A stretch of DNA of 64,000 bases from Paramarasmius palmivorus (Eukaryota; Basidiomycota; Agaricomycetes; Agaricales; Marasmiaceae). The notes beneath the pieces were generated by a model, which had not been told where the DNA came from, did not search any database, and was given only the letters and a program-made list of their open reading frames with translations. The translations under genes were made by a program, and so were the position numbers. Location of the stretch: the NCBI GenBank assembly GCA_037176845.1, contig JAYKXP010000110.1:99302-163301 (forward strand), in the 5' to 3' direction. Positions 22,929 to 35,215 of the stretch are shown here, piece after piece (positions within the stretch are counted from its first letter, which is position 1; each line of letters begins with the position of its first letter).

Positions 22929-25532
22929 ATGTCGACATCGTTCTTCTCTGGTGCTAGACAGATTTCCACATTCAATCATAGTATATTCAACTTAGTCGGT
23001 CGGGATCAGTTCAACATCACCACGTACAATACAGAGCCTTTGGGTACGCTCTCTTAATATGGTTGACACCTCGCTCGCTAACGCCTTCATAGACGATATA
23101 CTGAGATTCGTGGGGTCTTATACTGCGCCAAACGCTTTCTACAACTCAGAACAACGCTTTCCTCCACCTAATTGCCTTCGGTACTCGTACCGCGATATTA
23201 GCAGACCTGGAGATCGGTTCTCTGATCGGGCTACCAATACGCGCGTATACTGGGTTCAGGGACAAGCTGGAGTAGGCAAATCAGCCATCATGCAGACTTT
23301 ATCGGAAAGATACGCTCGCCCGTTAGGAAAAGAGGCCTACCCGCGATTAGCTGGGGCTTTCTTCTTTTCTCGCAACGACGCCACCCGAGACAAATTAGAT
23401 CCATTCGTTGCGACCCTTGTCTACCAATTCCTCAAGTCAGAGCCTCTTCGAGAGTTTCTCGGCCCATCGATCACCGAGGCTATTCGTTCGGATCCCAAGA
23501 TTTTCGACACGACCTTCGAGAATCAATTTCGGAAACTCATCCTCGAGCCTTGTTCCAAGGTCGATGGCGCATGGAATACTCTTCCAAATGTGGTGGTCAT
23601 TGACGGCCTCGATGAGTGCATTCTAATATCGTCACAGGAGAGGCTTATAGCGATGATTCGTGATGCCTTGACCAGAGTGTCGCCTCGCGTTTCTTATTGC
23701 CAGTCGTCCGGAACCTCGAATCTGTCGAGCTTTCGACCATGTATCACTCCTGCCCTACCTGCGCCATATCCCTATTAGGAGACTCAGCCGAATCAACTCA
23801 AGATATCGCCACGTATTTCCACCAACGGTTCGCACATCTGCAGGACACACATCACGGCTGCGTCATTGACACATCGTGGCCTAGTGAAAACGTAGTACGG
23901 CAACTTGTCAGCCGAGCGGGCGGACAATTCATTTTCGCTGTTACCGTTATGAAGTACTTGGAGAGCGACGACAATGATCCAGAGGAGCGTTTAGACGATA
24001 TTCTTCGTATCAGGGCTGAAGATCTTCCGGAATCTCCGTACCTGGAGCTTGGACCTTCTTTACCTCCAGATCCTAAAGACCTGTTCCCGTTGGGATGAAA
24101 TTCGAAGTGTCTTACGCCTCGTTCTCACTATCACCAACGTCGGATCTCTATGTGTGGACTAGGGATGCTTCCATTCGCGCCTACATGGACAGTTCGTGCT
24201 CTCCGGAGTACATTGCCACGCTCCTTGGCTTCAAACCTGGAAAGGTACAAAGCCTACTTTACAAACTACATGCAGTCATACAGGTGCCTCTGGATGACAA
24301 GTACGAGATACGCATCCCACATGCATTTCCTTCTCCGAGTTTCTGTTAGACCACAGACGTTCGAGGGACTTCCACATAATACCATATACCGCTTCGGAAC
24401 ATCATGACTTGATAGCTCAATCCATCTTCCGCTTGCTTTCATTGTACTCACAACGATTCTGGTCATGTTTTCCCAATCCTGTCCTTCTCCAAAGCAGTTC
24501 TCGGAACACCAACAAGCACTATTTCGCACGGCACAAGTTGATGTTTTTGGTGTTGCTCAGCCACTGACATCTATTAGTGCCGAGCTAATGACAGCTTTGA
24601 ACGAGTTTGATCCATATAGCTTTGCTGTGATGGTCTTGAATTCGGACAGGCACTCAGACGGTCGACTTCCTTGGATGAATACCATTCAGTGGGCTAAGGT
24701 AAGATCCTCTTACGTTTTCCCGCTGCACTAGAACTAATCTGACTTTCGTAGTCACTTGGTAGTCGGGTTCCGCAGAGATTTATCGAGAAGATGGAGTCTT
24801 TCTTACTCTCCTTCTGCATTGCATCACCCTGTGGAACATCCTTGCAGTTACGGGAGGCGGTGGGATTCATGGAAGAGGACATATATGCAGGATGCAACCG
24901 ATCGCTTTGGAATAAGATTCTTGGTCTCGCTTCCTTCAACCAACTGGATTCGCACGATATCGTGTATGTCCTTCCAGCTAATCAACCTCTGCCCCCGTCT
25001 TGGTCATCCGTCACCGTCACCCGTGAAAAATCTGAGACGATAGTCCGGCTAGTTGACTCTCTCGGGCGCTGTGATCGAGATGTCCTGGTGAACGATATCC
25101 GCAAGGATACCTACGAAAGTGTCCGAGGATTTCCGCAAAAGGTGAAGGCTCTCGTGGTCTTCTGCTCTTCTTCCTTATACTGATCATATCCTCCAGGAAA
25201 ACGCCTTGTATTCCCTCAAAAAGCTGGTCGAAGAATGCCGACAGGAAATGGGATTAGAACCTTTCCCATGCGCACCAGCGCCCAGTCCAAAGCCTGACAA
25301 GCACGATGGTACTGAAACCCAATCGACTCGTCTACAAGGACATCATCCCGCCCTGAAACGTCCGATGCGAAACGAACGAGTCCCATCCAGCCAGCGCACA
25401 CCCCAGGGTATCAGTTACAGCTCCACTGTAGCACCTTCGCCGAGGCGATCTGACGAACGAATAGTATCCAGGCAAAGCACGCCCCAGGGTAATACTGGGG
25501 GCTCTGCTTCGAAACGTCCAGCATGGAGATAG
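22929..25532 (+). pseudogene. NLR-3: broken NACHT/STAND gene
   Basis: Exon 1 (22929-23043) encodes FNLVGRDQFNITTYN; exons near 23093-24698, 24752-25141 and 25197-25532 follow with normal splice sites. The P-loop GQAGVGKSAI and Walker B VVVIDGLDEC are intact. Against NLR-4 and NLR-5 the frame is broken at about 23670 (one extra base before the SRPEPRI strand), about 24037 (one extra base after ESPY), about 24330 (one extra base in IPHASFSEF) and near 24490. Two further small deletions at about 23180 and 23213 cancel each other and scramble the PGTRTTILADLE segment. The last exon has no hydrophobic tail and ends in repeated SSQRTPQG/SRQSTPQG motifs. Sequencing error at several sites is possible but unlikely given the clean neighbours. 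Confidence 0.8.
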
Positions 25533-26079
25533 CAAAGTACACGGTCCGACATGAGGAAACCAACATCGGTGTGTATCGAGTTAAACCGGTTTAACGAGGT
25601 TGCGTCGTCATGGATAGGTGGTCAGGGCAAGCGATGCGTTCGACGTTGTTCTTCCCAACACTCGGTCCAGTCGATGCTCCAACCTCCTTTTCGACTCGGT
25701 ACCCTACGAGCGAGCTGCGAAACAAGATCCATCGTCGAAGATGGGTGTATGATGTGCGAGGGAGCGAACGTTATAGATGGCAGTATGGAAGGACAGAGAG
25801 CCTGACTCGGCGGAGGAACATGTGGTACCTAGAAGTTGCTGGTTTGAACGTTCTTAGCGGAGACTTGGTGGGGACAGTTCTCTCAGTGTTTCTATTCGAT
25901 TCCGGTTGTACTGGTGTTGGCATGTTCTCTGTTCGTCCATGTACACTTTGTCTGAGTTTTATGAGAATTCGACAATTCCATGTAATAGTACTAGTGAGTT
26001 TGAATTGTCACTCTACAATGCAGACGAACAAGGGAGCAAACAAGCGGGTAAGGAACATGAAGTGGAGCATGTATAAATA
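25533..26079. other. Intergenic between NLR-3 and the BRI3 relic
   Basis: No supported gene; frames on both strands overlap without consistent splice signals. Confidence 0.3.
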
Positions 26080-26345
26080 TATGATACAGCACGGGCAGTG
26101 GTCCACGATACGGGAGACGTGTGTGCATGAGATATACAGGATGCGAAAGTGGAGTACGTGGTGCCGGTGAGTATCCAAACGGCCTTGTCGAATCCTTGCT
26201 GTGGTTGGTAAAATCCCCCGGCGGAGGCATTGTTGCGACCGTGACGGATACTGACTACCCTGTCCTTGAGCTTCATATATACCGGCTGTGGAGGATGTAT
26301 TGTAAGGCTTCCGCGTGAACAATGGAGGAGGGGATTTATTGTTTT
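26080..26345 (-). pseudogene. Relic of a BRI3-like gene (N-terminal exon fused to 3' flank)
   Basis: The reverse strand reads IYEAQGQGSQYPSRSQQ and then, in another frame, a GGFYQPQQG segment; both correspond to the exon-1 region of B6 (VYEAQGQGSQYPPQQS, GGSYHQQQPQQGG). The initiating ATG is not kept. At about 26085-26160 the sequence changes directly to the 3'-flanking sequence of other copies (CACGATACGGGAGACGTGTG type), so the exon-2 membrane segment and the CxxC exon are gone. It is the left border of the first 26-32 kb duplication unit. Confidence 0.65.
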
Positions 26346-28444
26346 CGGTTTTCGCTTCGGTGTCGTCTTGATGTGTTTTGAGATCTAGGACTATAGCGTA
26401 CAGGAGGTGCTCTGCTTCTTGCAATGAAGCGTCGAGACGCGTTTGTGTTGAGGCTTTGCAGTACCGGGAAAATGTTGAATTGGGGGTTTTTCTAGGCATG
26501 GCTGAGTAAGTACTAAGTAAGATGCATAGGGAAGAAGATGGCCCGGGATACACACCACACCAGCTTCTTAGATACCGTCCTCTCCTCAGGCCATGTTCCC
26601 CATCAACGACCGCCATTGTATCAATCCTTCCATCCTGTCCTCTTACCCATACCAGTCATTGGGTTGATGCTTGAAAGTATGCATATTGAGCAGTTTGTTG
26701 AGAGGCACAAGAAGGTCGTGGTCAGCGGAAGACAAGGAAGACGGGCGCTAGGAAGCAGAAATGTCTCTTGCTCTCGAACGCCGGTCATCAACTTTCCCGG
26801 CATGTACTCTTCCAAGAACCATTGGTCTACCTATTTGGCAAATATTGGAAAGTTTTTGGGTGCCCTTTGGCTTGAAAAGCCGAATGAACGAAGTCCTCTA
26901 GCACAATAATGGTTGCAAGGTAGGCTGTCGCTCTTCTATTTGTCCTCATTGACCCAGAATTCACAAAATTCAGCAGAGTATCTCGTCCACATATGCCATA
27001 CATCCCAGGCTCGAACGGATAAAGCGATAAATCGTCCACTTTCTCTCGTCAAAACCAAAGATTTTACCCCATCACATCACAGACCACTGCATACGAGTTC
27101 AAACCTTCAGATTTCTTCGAGGGATACGTGCCATTTCGTTCGGTACTGTCTAGCTGGGACAATGTTGGGTTACCCGTGTAGGAACTCGGATGATGAACAG
27201 ATGGCAAGGAATGCAGCCAATGACGAAAAATTACACTGAACTGTACGTTTTTCCAAATTTCCTTGAAAGCTCCTCTGCTTACCGGGCCCTAAGTTAGGGG
27301 GCGTATGTCCACTGGAACGCTTGCATCAGCATCCTTTCCACTAGAACCTGGATAAGCTGTCGCAACTCGAAGTCTCGAATTCTACATTCTTCTCCCATCG
27401 GTAACCTGGCGACTTTCCCAGCCGTGGCGGCAGCAACAACTTTTTGCTCATAAGCACCGGCTGTTGCTGGCAAGTCTTACTCTCCAAGTTGGTCCTATGA
27501 AGCGAAGGAAGAGGAGGACTTAGTGAGGTGCGGGAACGTAGTGTCGTCGGATCAGCTGGGAGAGAGAATAGCAGTCAACGATGCAGCTTACACGGTCGGC
27601 TTGATGTAATCAAAGAGTGAGTACACAAATCACAGTCTAAGGGCCTTGCCATTGATCCAAAGACACGTAGGGTCGACTCTTCCTTATCCTGGACATGTTA
27701 GTTACGCTTAACCATTGGCTCAACACAAGCTGTCGGTGCAATGTCAATTCCAGACCCACTCCTCGTGTTTTGTAGGGTTACAACTTGGGCCCAAGTCACC
27801 GTTGTGAAATATGCATCCACAGGAAGCATGGCTTGGGGAGGCTTGAGTTATCGAGTGACTTCTGCGTGTCTCAGAGCTTTCCCCGCCCCTCTTCTCCGCT
27901 TCCATACCGCAATGGCGTGAATACATCGAGTCTTCGAAAAGCATCTGGAGGATGGGGTGCTTGTGCTCACGCACCTTCCGGCACAACATTCCTTGGTTCC
28001 GTGCAGATGGATGTCAAGGTATACGCACTCATTGTCGCCGCAGCGCCGTAGGATCGGAGAAGATTCGGAACCGAAACGAGGTTACTTTTCACGACAAGGC
28101 CGGGCAATTCGATAGCGTTCATATCGCTTTCGATATATCGTACGCATTCTGCGACACTTGGCACGTTTCTCCCATGTATCCCAGCCAGAATCTACGGCCT
28201 TCGTCAACGTAGAGCTGGGACCATGTCTGCAAGCTGTATCTGGGGTCAGATAGCATGCTATTACCTCGTGACCTTATCACACGCTTGAAACAACGTGTAT
28301 CACTGTCAGCAGGTCCTGAACGTTGAACCTGGGGCCCGATGCTACAACACAAGGTGCCATCCTTTTATACCCATGCCAATGGAAACTCTGGGACCCACAT
28401 TCTTTCCTCACCCATCGATACCCCTACACACCCTTCCTCGAAGG
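26346..28444. repeat. Duplicated spacer, copy 1 (contains an R-like block)
   Basis: The stretch starting CATCCTGTCCTCTTACCCAT at 26631 recurs at 33325, followed by GAGCAGTTTGTTGAG and GAAGGTCGTGGTCAG in both. The segment AGCTGGGACAA at 27150 recurs near 33775, and 27900-28440 recurs at 34680-35215. A frame starting MHIEQFVERHKKVVV exists in both copies but ends differently, so it is treated as decayed R-like sequence and not as a gene. Confidence 0.6.
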
Positions 28445-31328
28445 ATGTCGGACTTCTTTTCCAAATCGAAAGACTTCACGATTAACGATGGTACATTCAA
28501 TTCGGTCGGGAGGGACCAAATCAATATCACGAATACGTCTGATCCCAGTAAGCATGCATTATCCTGGTTCATTGTCCTTTCTAATTCCCCCAAAAGATGA
28601 AATCCTCAAGTCTGTGGGGGAGTTTGCTGCCCCAAATGCCTTTTATAATTCAGAGCAACGATTTCCCCCACCCAACTGTCTTCCAGGCACTCGAACCACG
28701 ATATTAGCAGACCTGGAGAGTCGGTTGGCTGACCGGTCTACGAATACACGCGTCCATTGGATTCAGGGTCGAGCCGGAGTAGGCAAATCAGCCATCATAC
28801 AGAACGTATCTGAAAAATACGCCCGTCCTCGGGCAGAGGAACCCCATCCCCAACTGGCGGCGAGCTTCTTCTTCTCTCGCAATGACCCCACTCGAGACAA
28901 ACTGGATCCGTTCGTTGCAACCATTGTCTACCAATTCCTTACGTCAGAGCCCCTCCGAGAGGCTCTCGGTCCATTAATCATTGAAGCTATTCGCTCAAAT
29001 CCGAAGATTTTTTACACCACCTCCGAGGACCAATTTACGAAACTCATTCTCGAGCCTTGCTCCAAAGTCACACCGGACACATGGAATACTCTTCCATGTC
29101 TGGTGGTCATCGATGGCCTCGATGAGTGCGTCCTGATACCATCGCAGGAGAGACTTATAGCGATGATTCGTGATGCCTTGTCATGCTGTCGGCTTATATT
29201 TCTCGTCGCCAGCCGCCCAGAGCCTCGAATCTGTCGAGCTTTCGATCATGTATCATTCCTTCTCTTCCTGAACTGCCTCTCCATTGGAGACCCAGCTGAA
29301 TCCAATCGAGATATAGCTACATACCTCCACAAACACTTCGCAAAGCTGCAGGATACGCATCCCGCGCTGATTCATCTCAATACATCATGGCCAGGCGAAG
29401 ATATAGTCTGGAAGCTTGTCGAGCGAGCCTGCGGACAATTCATTTTCGCTGTCACTGTCATAAAGTACCTCGAGAGTGACGACGACGATCCAGAGGAGCG
29501 TCTAGGAGATATTCTTCAGATTAGGGCTGATGACCTTCCGGAGTCTCCTTACCCCGATTTGGACCTTCTTTATCATCAGATTCTGAGAACGTGTCCCCAT
29601 TGGGATGAGGTTCAAAGGGTCGTACGCCTCATTCTCACCATTCCCCAAAGTGTGCCGCCCAGTCTATGGATTAGGCTCCCGATGGACGATTATTCCACAC
29701 CAATTTCATGCTCTCCGCGGCATATTGCAGCGCTATTGAACTTCAAACCTGGAAAGGTACGAAGCCTACTTTACAAACTACATGCAGTCATACAGGTGCC
29801 TCAGGATGACAAGGACAAGATACATATCCCTCATGCATCCTTCTCTGAGTTTCTATTGGACTACAAGCGTTCGAGGGACTTCTACGTAGTACAATATACC
29901 GAGTCGGACTATCGTGACTGGGTTGCTCAATACCTTCTCCGCTGTCTCTCGTCCTACTCGCAAGAACTCTGGTCATGTTTTCCCAATCCCCGTTCTTCTC
30001 CAGAGTATGATGCTGACAAGCATTGTTGGTGGCCATTTGATATATTTCAGGTGGCTCAGGCACTGACATCTCTCAGTGCTGAGCTAATGACAGCCTTCAA
30101 TGACCTTGATCCATATACCTTTGCTACAGGGTACTTGAATGTGAATCAAGAACTATGGCTTTGGGTTCCGTGGACACATATCGTTCAGTGGGCTAAGGTA
30201 AGGTGATCATCATGTTTACCGACACACTGAAACTGATCTGGCTCTTGAAGTCACTTAGTAGCGGAGTCCCTCATATATTAATCGAGAAGATGGAGTCATT
30301 TTTTCGGTCCCTCTGCATTGCGTCCCCCTGTGGAGATCCTTTATGGTTATGGCAGGCGATGGGATATCTGGAAGAGGGGATATATACCCAGAGATACATC
30401 TTGCCAATTTGGAATGAAATTGTTGGGATCGGCAAGTTCCAACCAGACTGGAACGTTAACGATATCATATATGTTCTTCCAGCAGACCATCCTCTGCCCA
30501 CATCTTGGTTATCTATCACTGTCCCCCCTGAAAAATCAGCGACGATAGCCCAGCTACTTGACTCTCTTGAAAGCTGTCCTCAAAAAGGCAGGAACTGTCG
30601 AGGTATCCTGGTAAAGGATTTCCGGAAAGGCACCTACCGAAGTGTTTTCGGTATGCCATCCAAGGTGAAGGCTAGAATTACTCTTTCTGGCTTACACTAA
30701 TCCCATGTTCCAGGAAAATGACCTTTATGCTCTAAAAAGGTTGGTCAACGAACGCCGACAGGAGATGGGACTAGAACCTTTTCCATGCACACCACCAACA
30801 CCTCGGGCTGATCTGTGTGATATACTGGACGGAGTAGTCCTAGCCAACTTGTTCCATGAACCACTGCCCGATCCAGGCTCTTGTTTAGTTGAGGTGTCCA
30901 ACCTGTTTGCTCGAGCGGATGTTAGTCCACTAGACGAGGAGGACGAGGGAGGCGAATCCGTGTACTATGACTCGGATACAGATGATGACGACTCAGGTGT
31001 ACTTCCCGAGGATTCGATGGCAGGTGCCAGCGCTACAAGCGACGAGGCCAACGACAACACCTCGGAACGATGCTCATCGGTTCCTCTTGACGACGTAGTT
31101 GCTCGTCTATCTGAAGAGGAGGCGGAGGTGAAGGCGGATAGGGAATACGACGACATCAACGAGCATGAATTGACCAATACTCGGTTCGATGAGGACGAAC
31201 AAAGGGATTCGAACGTGGTTGGTTTTATTTTCGGTCTGGTATTGCCCGTATTCCTTGCGCTGTGCTTCGCCATCATCGATCTCTACGCTTCACTCACGAG
31301 ATACTGCACTTGTTACTGCGCTTGTTGA
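28445..31328 (+). CDS. NLR-4: NACHT/STAND NTPase with C-terminal membrane tail
   Basis: Exons 28445-28547, 28597-30197, 30251-30664 and 30714-31328 give about 910 residues. Exon 1 (34 residues) carries DGTFNSVGRDQINITNTSDP. P-loop GRAGVGKS is at about 92-99, Walker B LVVIDGLDEC at about 203-212 and the sensor-like LVASRPEPRIC at about 237-247, followed by a helical domain (YPDLDLLYHQIL, HIAALLNFKPGKVRSLL, IPHASFSEFLLD). Exon 3 encodes MESFFRSLCIASP; exon 4 starts ENDLYALKRLVNERRQEMG, then a long acidic Asp/Glu/Ser region and a hydrophobic segment GFIFGLVLPVFLALCFAII at about 876-894, ending CTCYCAC. This fits a tail-anchored membrane NTPase facing the cytosol. It is closest to NLR-5, its tandem duplicate. 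Confidence 0.88.
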
Positions 31329-32394
31329 AATGCTGGAAAGGGAAAGTGCAGATGTTGGATTCATCCTACATTGAAGCAGGCAGTAGTTTCTGTACAACGA
31401 TGGGTTAACTGTCCTTTCAAAGTTCCTCATCGACATCGCTCGCTCATCCTTGTACGTCACGGCGAGGTCGGATTGAGTCCGACCAAGTAACGTTCCGTCA
31501 TTCTGCACCTTCTTCGCTGTTTCCCGGGCCCATCTGTACCGCCATCCGAGTCGCGCTAGCTCGAACGTTCAGCGCACAACGACCGGAATCGAATGTGGAC
31601 CCTTGCTCTCGTACCTGCAAACCCTCGTATCATCCATTTCCCCGGCCCGATATCCGCGAATCTGGCTTCATGCTTCGACGCCACGCCTCGTACCTCGTCT
31701 CGTCCCCATCACAGGCTTTCCTCAAAGTCCTCACATGAGGACCTCCACCACCGCTCTCGGGAATCGAATGGAACCCTCATCGGGCCTTGTCGGTGTCGTA
31801 GTCTTCGGGCCCTGGTACTCCGACGTCCGACATCCAGATCACCACACGCCTTTCCTATACCATCCTTACACAATCCCAAACTGAAACGATTCGTGGAAGT
31901 AGAGCAGAGATGGTGTCGTAGCTTCTGGTCTTGATGGTACCGATTTCAAGCCTAGAGAAGTAGAGAGTAGGACGGAAGGAAACCGGCGCGTGGTCCCTCG
32001 ACCAGGTTCCATGGCTCAAGCGCTCAAGAGTGTAGTCAGCACCCCGACCACGGAACATTCAGGCTATGAGCTGGTGTCAGAAGGGAACCTATAGACGCTG
32101 GCGGCCGTATTGAACTCGATTACCGAGGATACTTACTGTATAATTCTGTATCACAGCCTCTAACTTCGACGATGCTGTATTCAAGTTTGGGTAATAACGC
32201 AAGCTATGATTCATGGTTCGGTAACAATGACTATCAAGGGTGTAATCTACAAACTTGGGTAAACGGGAGCATGGGATAGAATAAATATACATGTATGATG
32301 TAGCACGAGAGTGGTGGTTCATGATACAGGAGGATGTATGAGTGGAATGTGAGATGTGTACGACGGAGTAGGGGTATCCAGCAAAGCGTTCGTC
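31329..32394. repeat. Duplicated spacer after NLR-4
   Basis: The block from CGCTAGCTCGAACGTTCAGC (31555) to about 32100 recurs after NLR-5 at 38765-39300 (AACGACCGGAATCGAAT, GACGCTGGCGGCCGTATT). The 3' flank of B5 (AGCACGAGAGTGGTGGTTCA at 32310) recurs beside B6 at 39481. Frames in the two copies are similar but shifted, so no gene is called. Confidence 0.6.
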
Positions 32395-33076
32395 GTTCCA
32401 AGCCTTAGACCTATGGCATGACCCTACACCGTATCCGTACTGTACATCAAGGTCATCAGCCGCCGAACAGATGAGCAACGGTAGAGGAGGTACTCACAAC
32501 AAGCAGATCAATCCACACGGGAAACATAACACCGCTGTAATGATACCACAAGGACCATACTGTGTCTCGGGTTCATGCATTCCTTGGGCGCATTGTGCGA
32601 ACACTGGTTTGTCGCCGTCAGCACGGAACAGACAGACAAAGGGAAAAAAAGGAGAACGCCCGAGCAGCCGATTTGACCTTGCATTGGAGGTTGAATCGCC
32701 GTCAGTCCTTGTCCGCGATACGAAGGGTGATGTGAAGGCGAAGGCGGTCGAGGGCCTCCTTGTTGCGGTTGGTGGCGGTGGTAAGATCCCCCGGGCGTTG
32801 GCTGCTTTGCGGAGGATATCAACTCCAGTGGTGATTCGTGATACGGGAGACGTGTGTGCGAATGAAGTATATGTACAGCATGTGGAAAGCGGAGTAGTGA
32901 GCATCCAGACTGCCTTATCGAATCCTTGTTGTGGTTGGTAAGATCCTCGAGGTGTCGGCATCATTGCGACGGATACTGGCTACCTTGTCCTTGAGCTTTG
33001 TATATACCGGCTCTGGAGGATGTGTGTCTTCCGCGTGCAGAGTGGTAGGAGGAGGATTCTGCTATCGGGTCATTTT
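32395..33076 (-). pseudogene. B5: broken BRI3-like gene
   Basis: Exon-2 homology is perfect in style (VFAQCAQGMHEPETQ, LCFPCGLICLL at about 32510-32610). The third exon has lost the bases for the CxxC ribbon: where B6 reads TACGGAGCAAAAATGCGCAC, B5 reads TACGGTGTAGGG. The presumed start ATG (about 33069) is followed within two codons by TAG. In the middle a piece with 3'-flank character (CGTGATACGGGAGACGTGTG at 32840) lies inside exon 1, as in the relic at 26.1 kb. It stands head-to-head with NLR-5. Confidence 0.75.
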
Positions 33077-35215
33077 GGTGTCGTCTTGATGTTTTCGGAG
33101 CTAGGATCATAGGATACGGGAGGTGCTCTGCTTCTTGCAATGAAGCGTGTTTGCGTTGAGGCTTTGTCGAAACAGAAAGATGTGGAATTGGGATTTTTCT
33201 AGCCGTGGCTGAGTGAGACGCATAGGGAAAGAAGATGGCCTGGGATACACACCACAGATACCGTCCTCTCCTCTGCTCATGTTCCCCATCATCAACAACC
33301 GCCATTGTATCAATCCTTCCATCCTGTCCTCTTACCCATACCAGCCATTGGATTGATGCTTGAAATATGCATATTGAGCAGTTTGTTGAGCGGCATAAGA
33401 AGGTCGTGGTCAGAGGAAGACAAGGGAGATGGGCGCTAGGAAGAAGAAACGTACGCTCTCGAACGGTCATCGACTTCGCCAACCTAACCCTTCGCGAATC
33501 TTTGGTCTTTCTATACATTTGGAGAAAGTATCTGGTCGCAATTCGTGAACCAAGTCCTCTGGTCAAGAATGGGTGCAAGGTAAGTCGCTATTTATTCCGT
33601 GCTCATCGACGGATTTACAATTAAGCAGTGTTCCGTCCACAGACCCCTCTCCGACGAATAGTACGATACCATATCCCTGCTTCCACGTCAATAGCAATGT
33701 CTCTGCCTCCCTACGACTTCGAACTTGTGGATTCCTTCGAGAGATATGTATCATTTCGTTCGGTATTGTCGCTCTAGCTGGGACAAGGTTGCATTAGGAA
33801 TTTTACTAAATCGTACGTCTTTACAAATCTTCTTGAAAGCCCTTTTGCTTACCAGGCTTTGACTTAGATGGCGTATGAATACTGCAATAGCTCGCATGCC
33901 AGAACCTGGCTAGCTCGAAGCGTCGAGTTATACATTTTTTTGGTTCTCCCATTGACAACCCGGCGACTTTCTCCGCACCTCCCGTCTCCCCAGTCGTTGC
34001 TGTATCACCGACTTTTCGGTCATAAGCACCAACTGTTGCTGGCAAGCCCGACTCTTCAGCTCAGACTGCAAGGGAAGAACGGGATCTGATGCACGCGACC
34101 GGTTGCGGACGAACAAATGCAGAATCTGGATTCGGTGTTACGAGATGAAGAAGGACGTAGTAGGAGCAGGGCACAGTGACAGGGTCGTAGCGTCGTTGAA
34201 TCAGCTGAGAAAATTAGCGGTCAACGGTGTGGCCTACACTTCGGCTTGGTTTAATCAACGAGTGAGTACCCAAATCGCAGTCTACGGGCCTTCCTTATTG
34301 ATCACTACTCTAGGGAATGTTTACGCTCTCATAGAATATAACACTTTAGCTCAAGGGCCACGTTCCGCCGAGTTTCTCTTATCTCATGTTTGAACCATTC
34401 GACGATCATCCAAACTCTACCGTCGATGCAATGTCACGATCTCAGGACTCCTCTGTGGGTTCTGGAGGAGCACCTGTGCCCAGCGGTACAGAGCACAGCT
34501 CGAGGAGGCTCGAACTACGGAGTCACATCTGCGTGCTATCATTACTCCGACTATTGAATACGATGACAGGCTTATGGACATATTATCTCCCCTTCCATCA
34601 TACTGTTCCAGCCCTTCGGCGCTTGGCACAGCTCCAAGCCTCAGCGCCTTTCCTCTTTTCCGCTTACATACCGCAATGCCATGAACATATCGAGTCTTCG
34701 AGGAGCGTCTGGATGCTGTGCTCGTACTCAATCGCCTTTCGGCACAACATTCCTTTGTTCCGCGCAGATGGATGTCAAGGTGTACGCGCTCATTGTCGCG
34801 CCGAAGGATCGGATGCGGTGCGGGAAGATTTGGAATCGGAATGAGCCATCAATTGCTTTCCGCAACCGCACAAGCTAGGAATGGCGCCTATATTGAATTC
34901 GACATATCGTATGCATTCTCAGACCTCTGGCACGTTTTCTCTCACGCGGTCCATTGCCTTACTTTGGACACATGCTATCCACCGATTTAGGCAAGCTCTA
35001 TCTTATTTACGGAATTCCAGATGTCATATCCTGTAATTCCCGTAGACCGCATGACCTCAGGCTATTCCCTGAAGCCCGAGGAGCACAGCAACTAAATCGA
35101 GAATTCTAGCTGATGAACACGAGGTATCATCCTTTTATACTCCTGCGAACGAAAACACCGTAGGACTACCTTCTGTCCTCGCCCACGGACATTCGTATAC
35201 ACCTTTCCCCGAAGG
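33077..35215. repeat. Duplicated spacer, copy 2
   Basis: Second copy of 26346-28444 (see landmarks there); includes an R-like block at about 33360-33580 whose frame (MHIEQFVERHKKVVV, TVIDFANLTLRESLVFLYIW) ends at a GTAAGT donor-like site at 33580. Probable upstream region of NLR-5. Confidence 0.6.

Noticed and set aside
26008..26616. 202-codon frame (minus)
   Set aside because: Runs through a BRI3 relic and its flank; only a short exon-1 match is real, and the remainder is chance.
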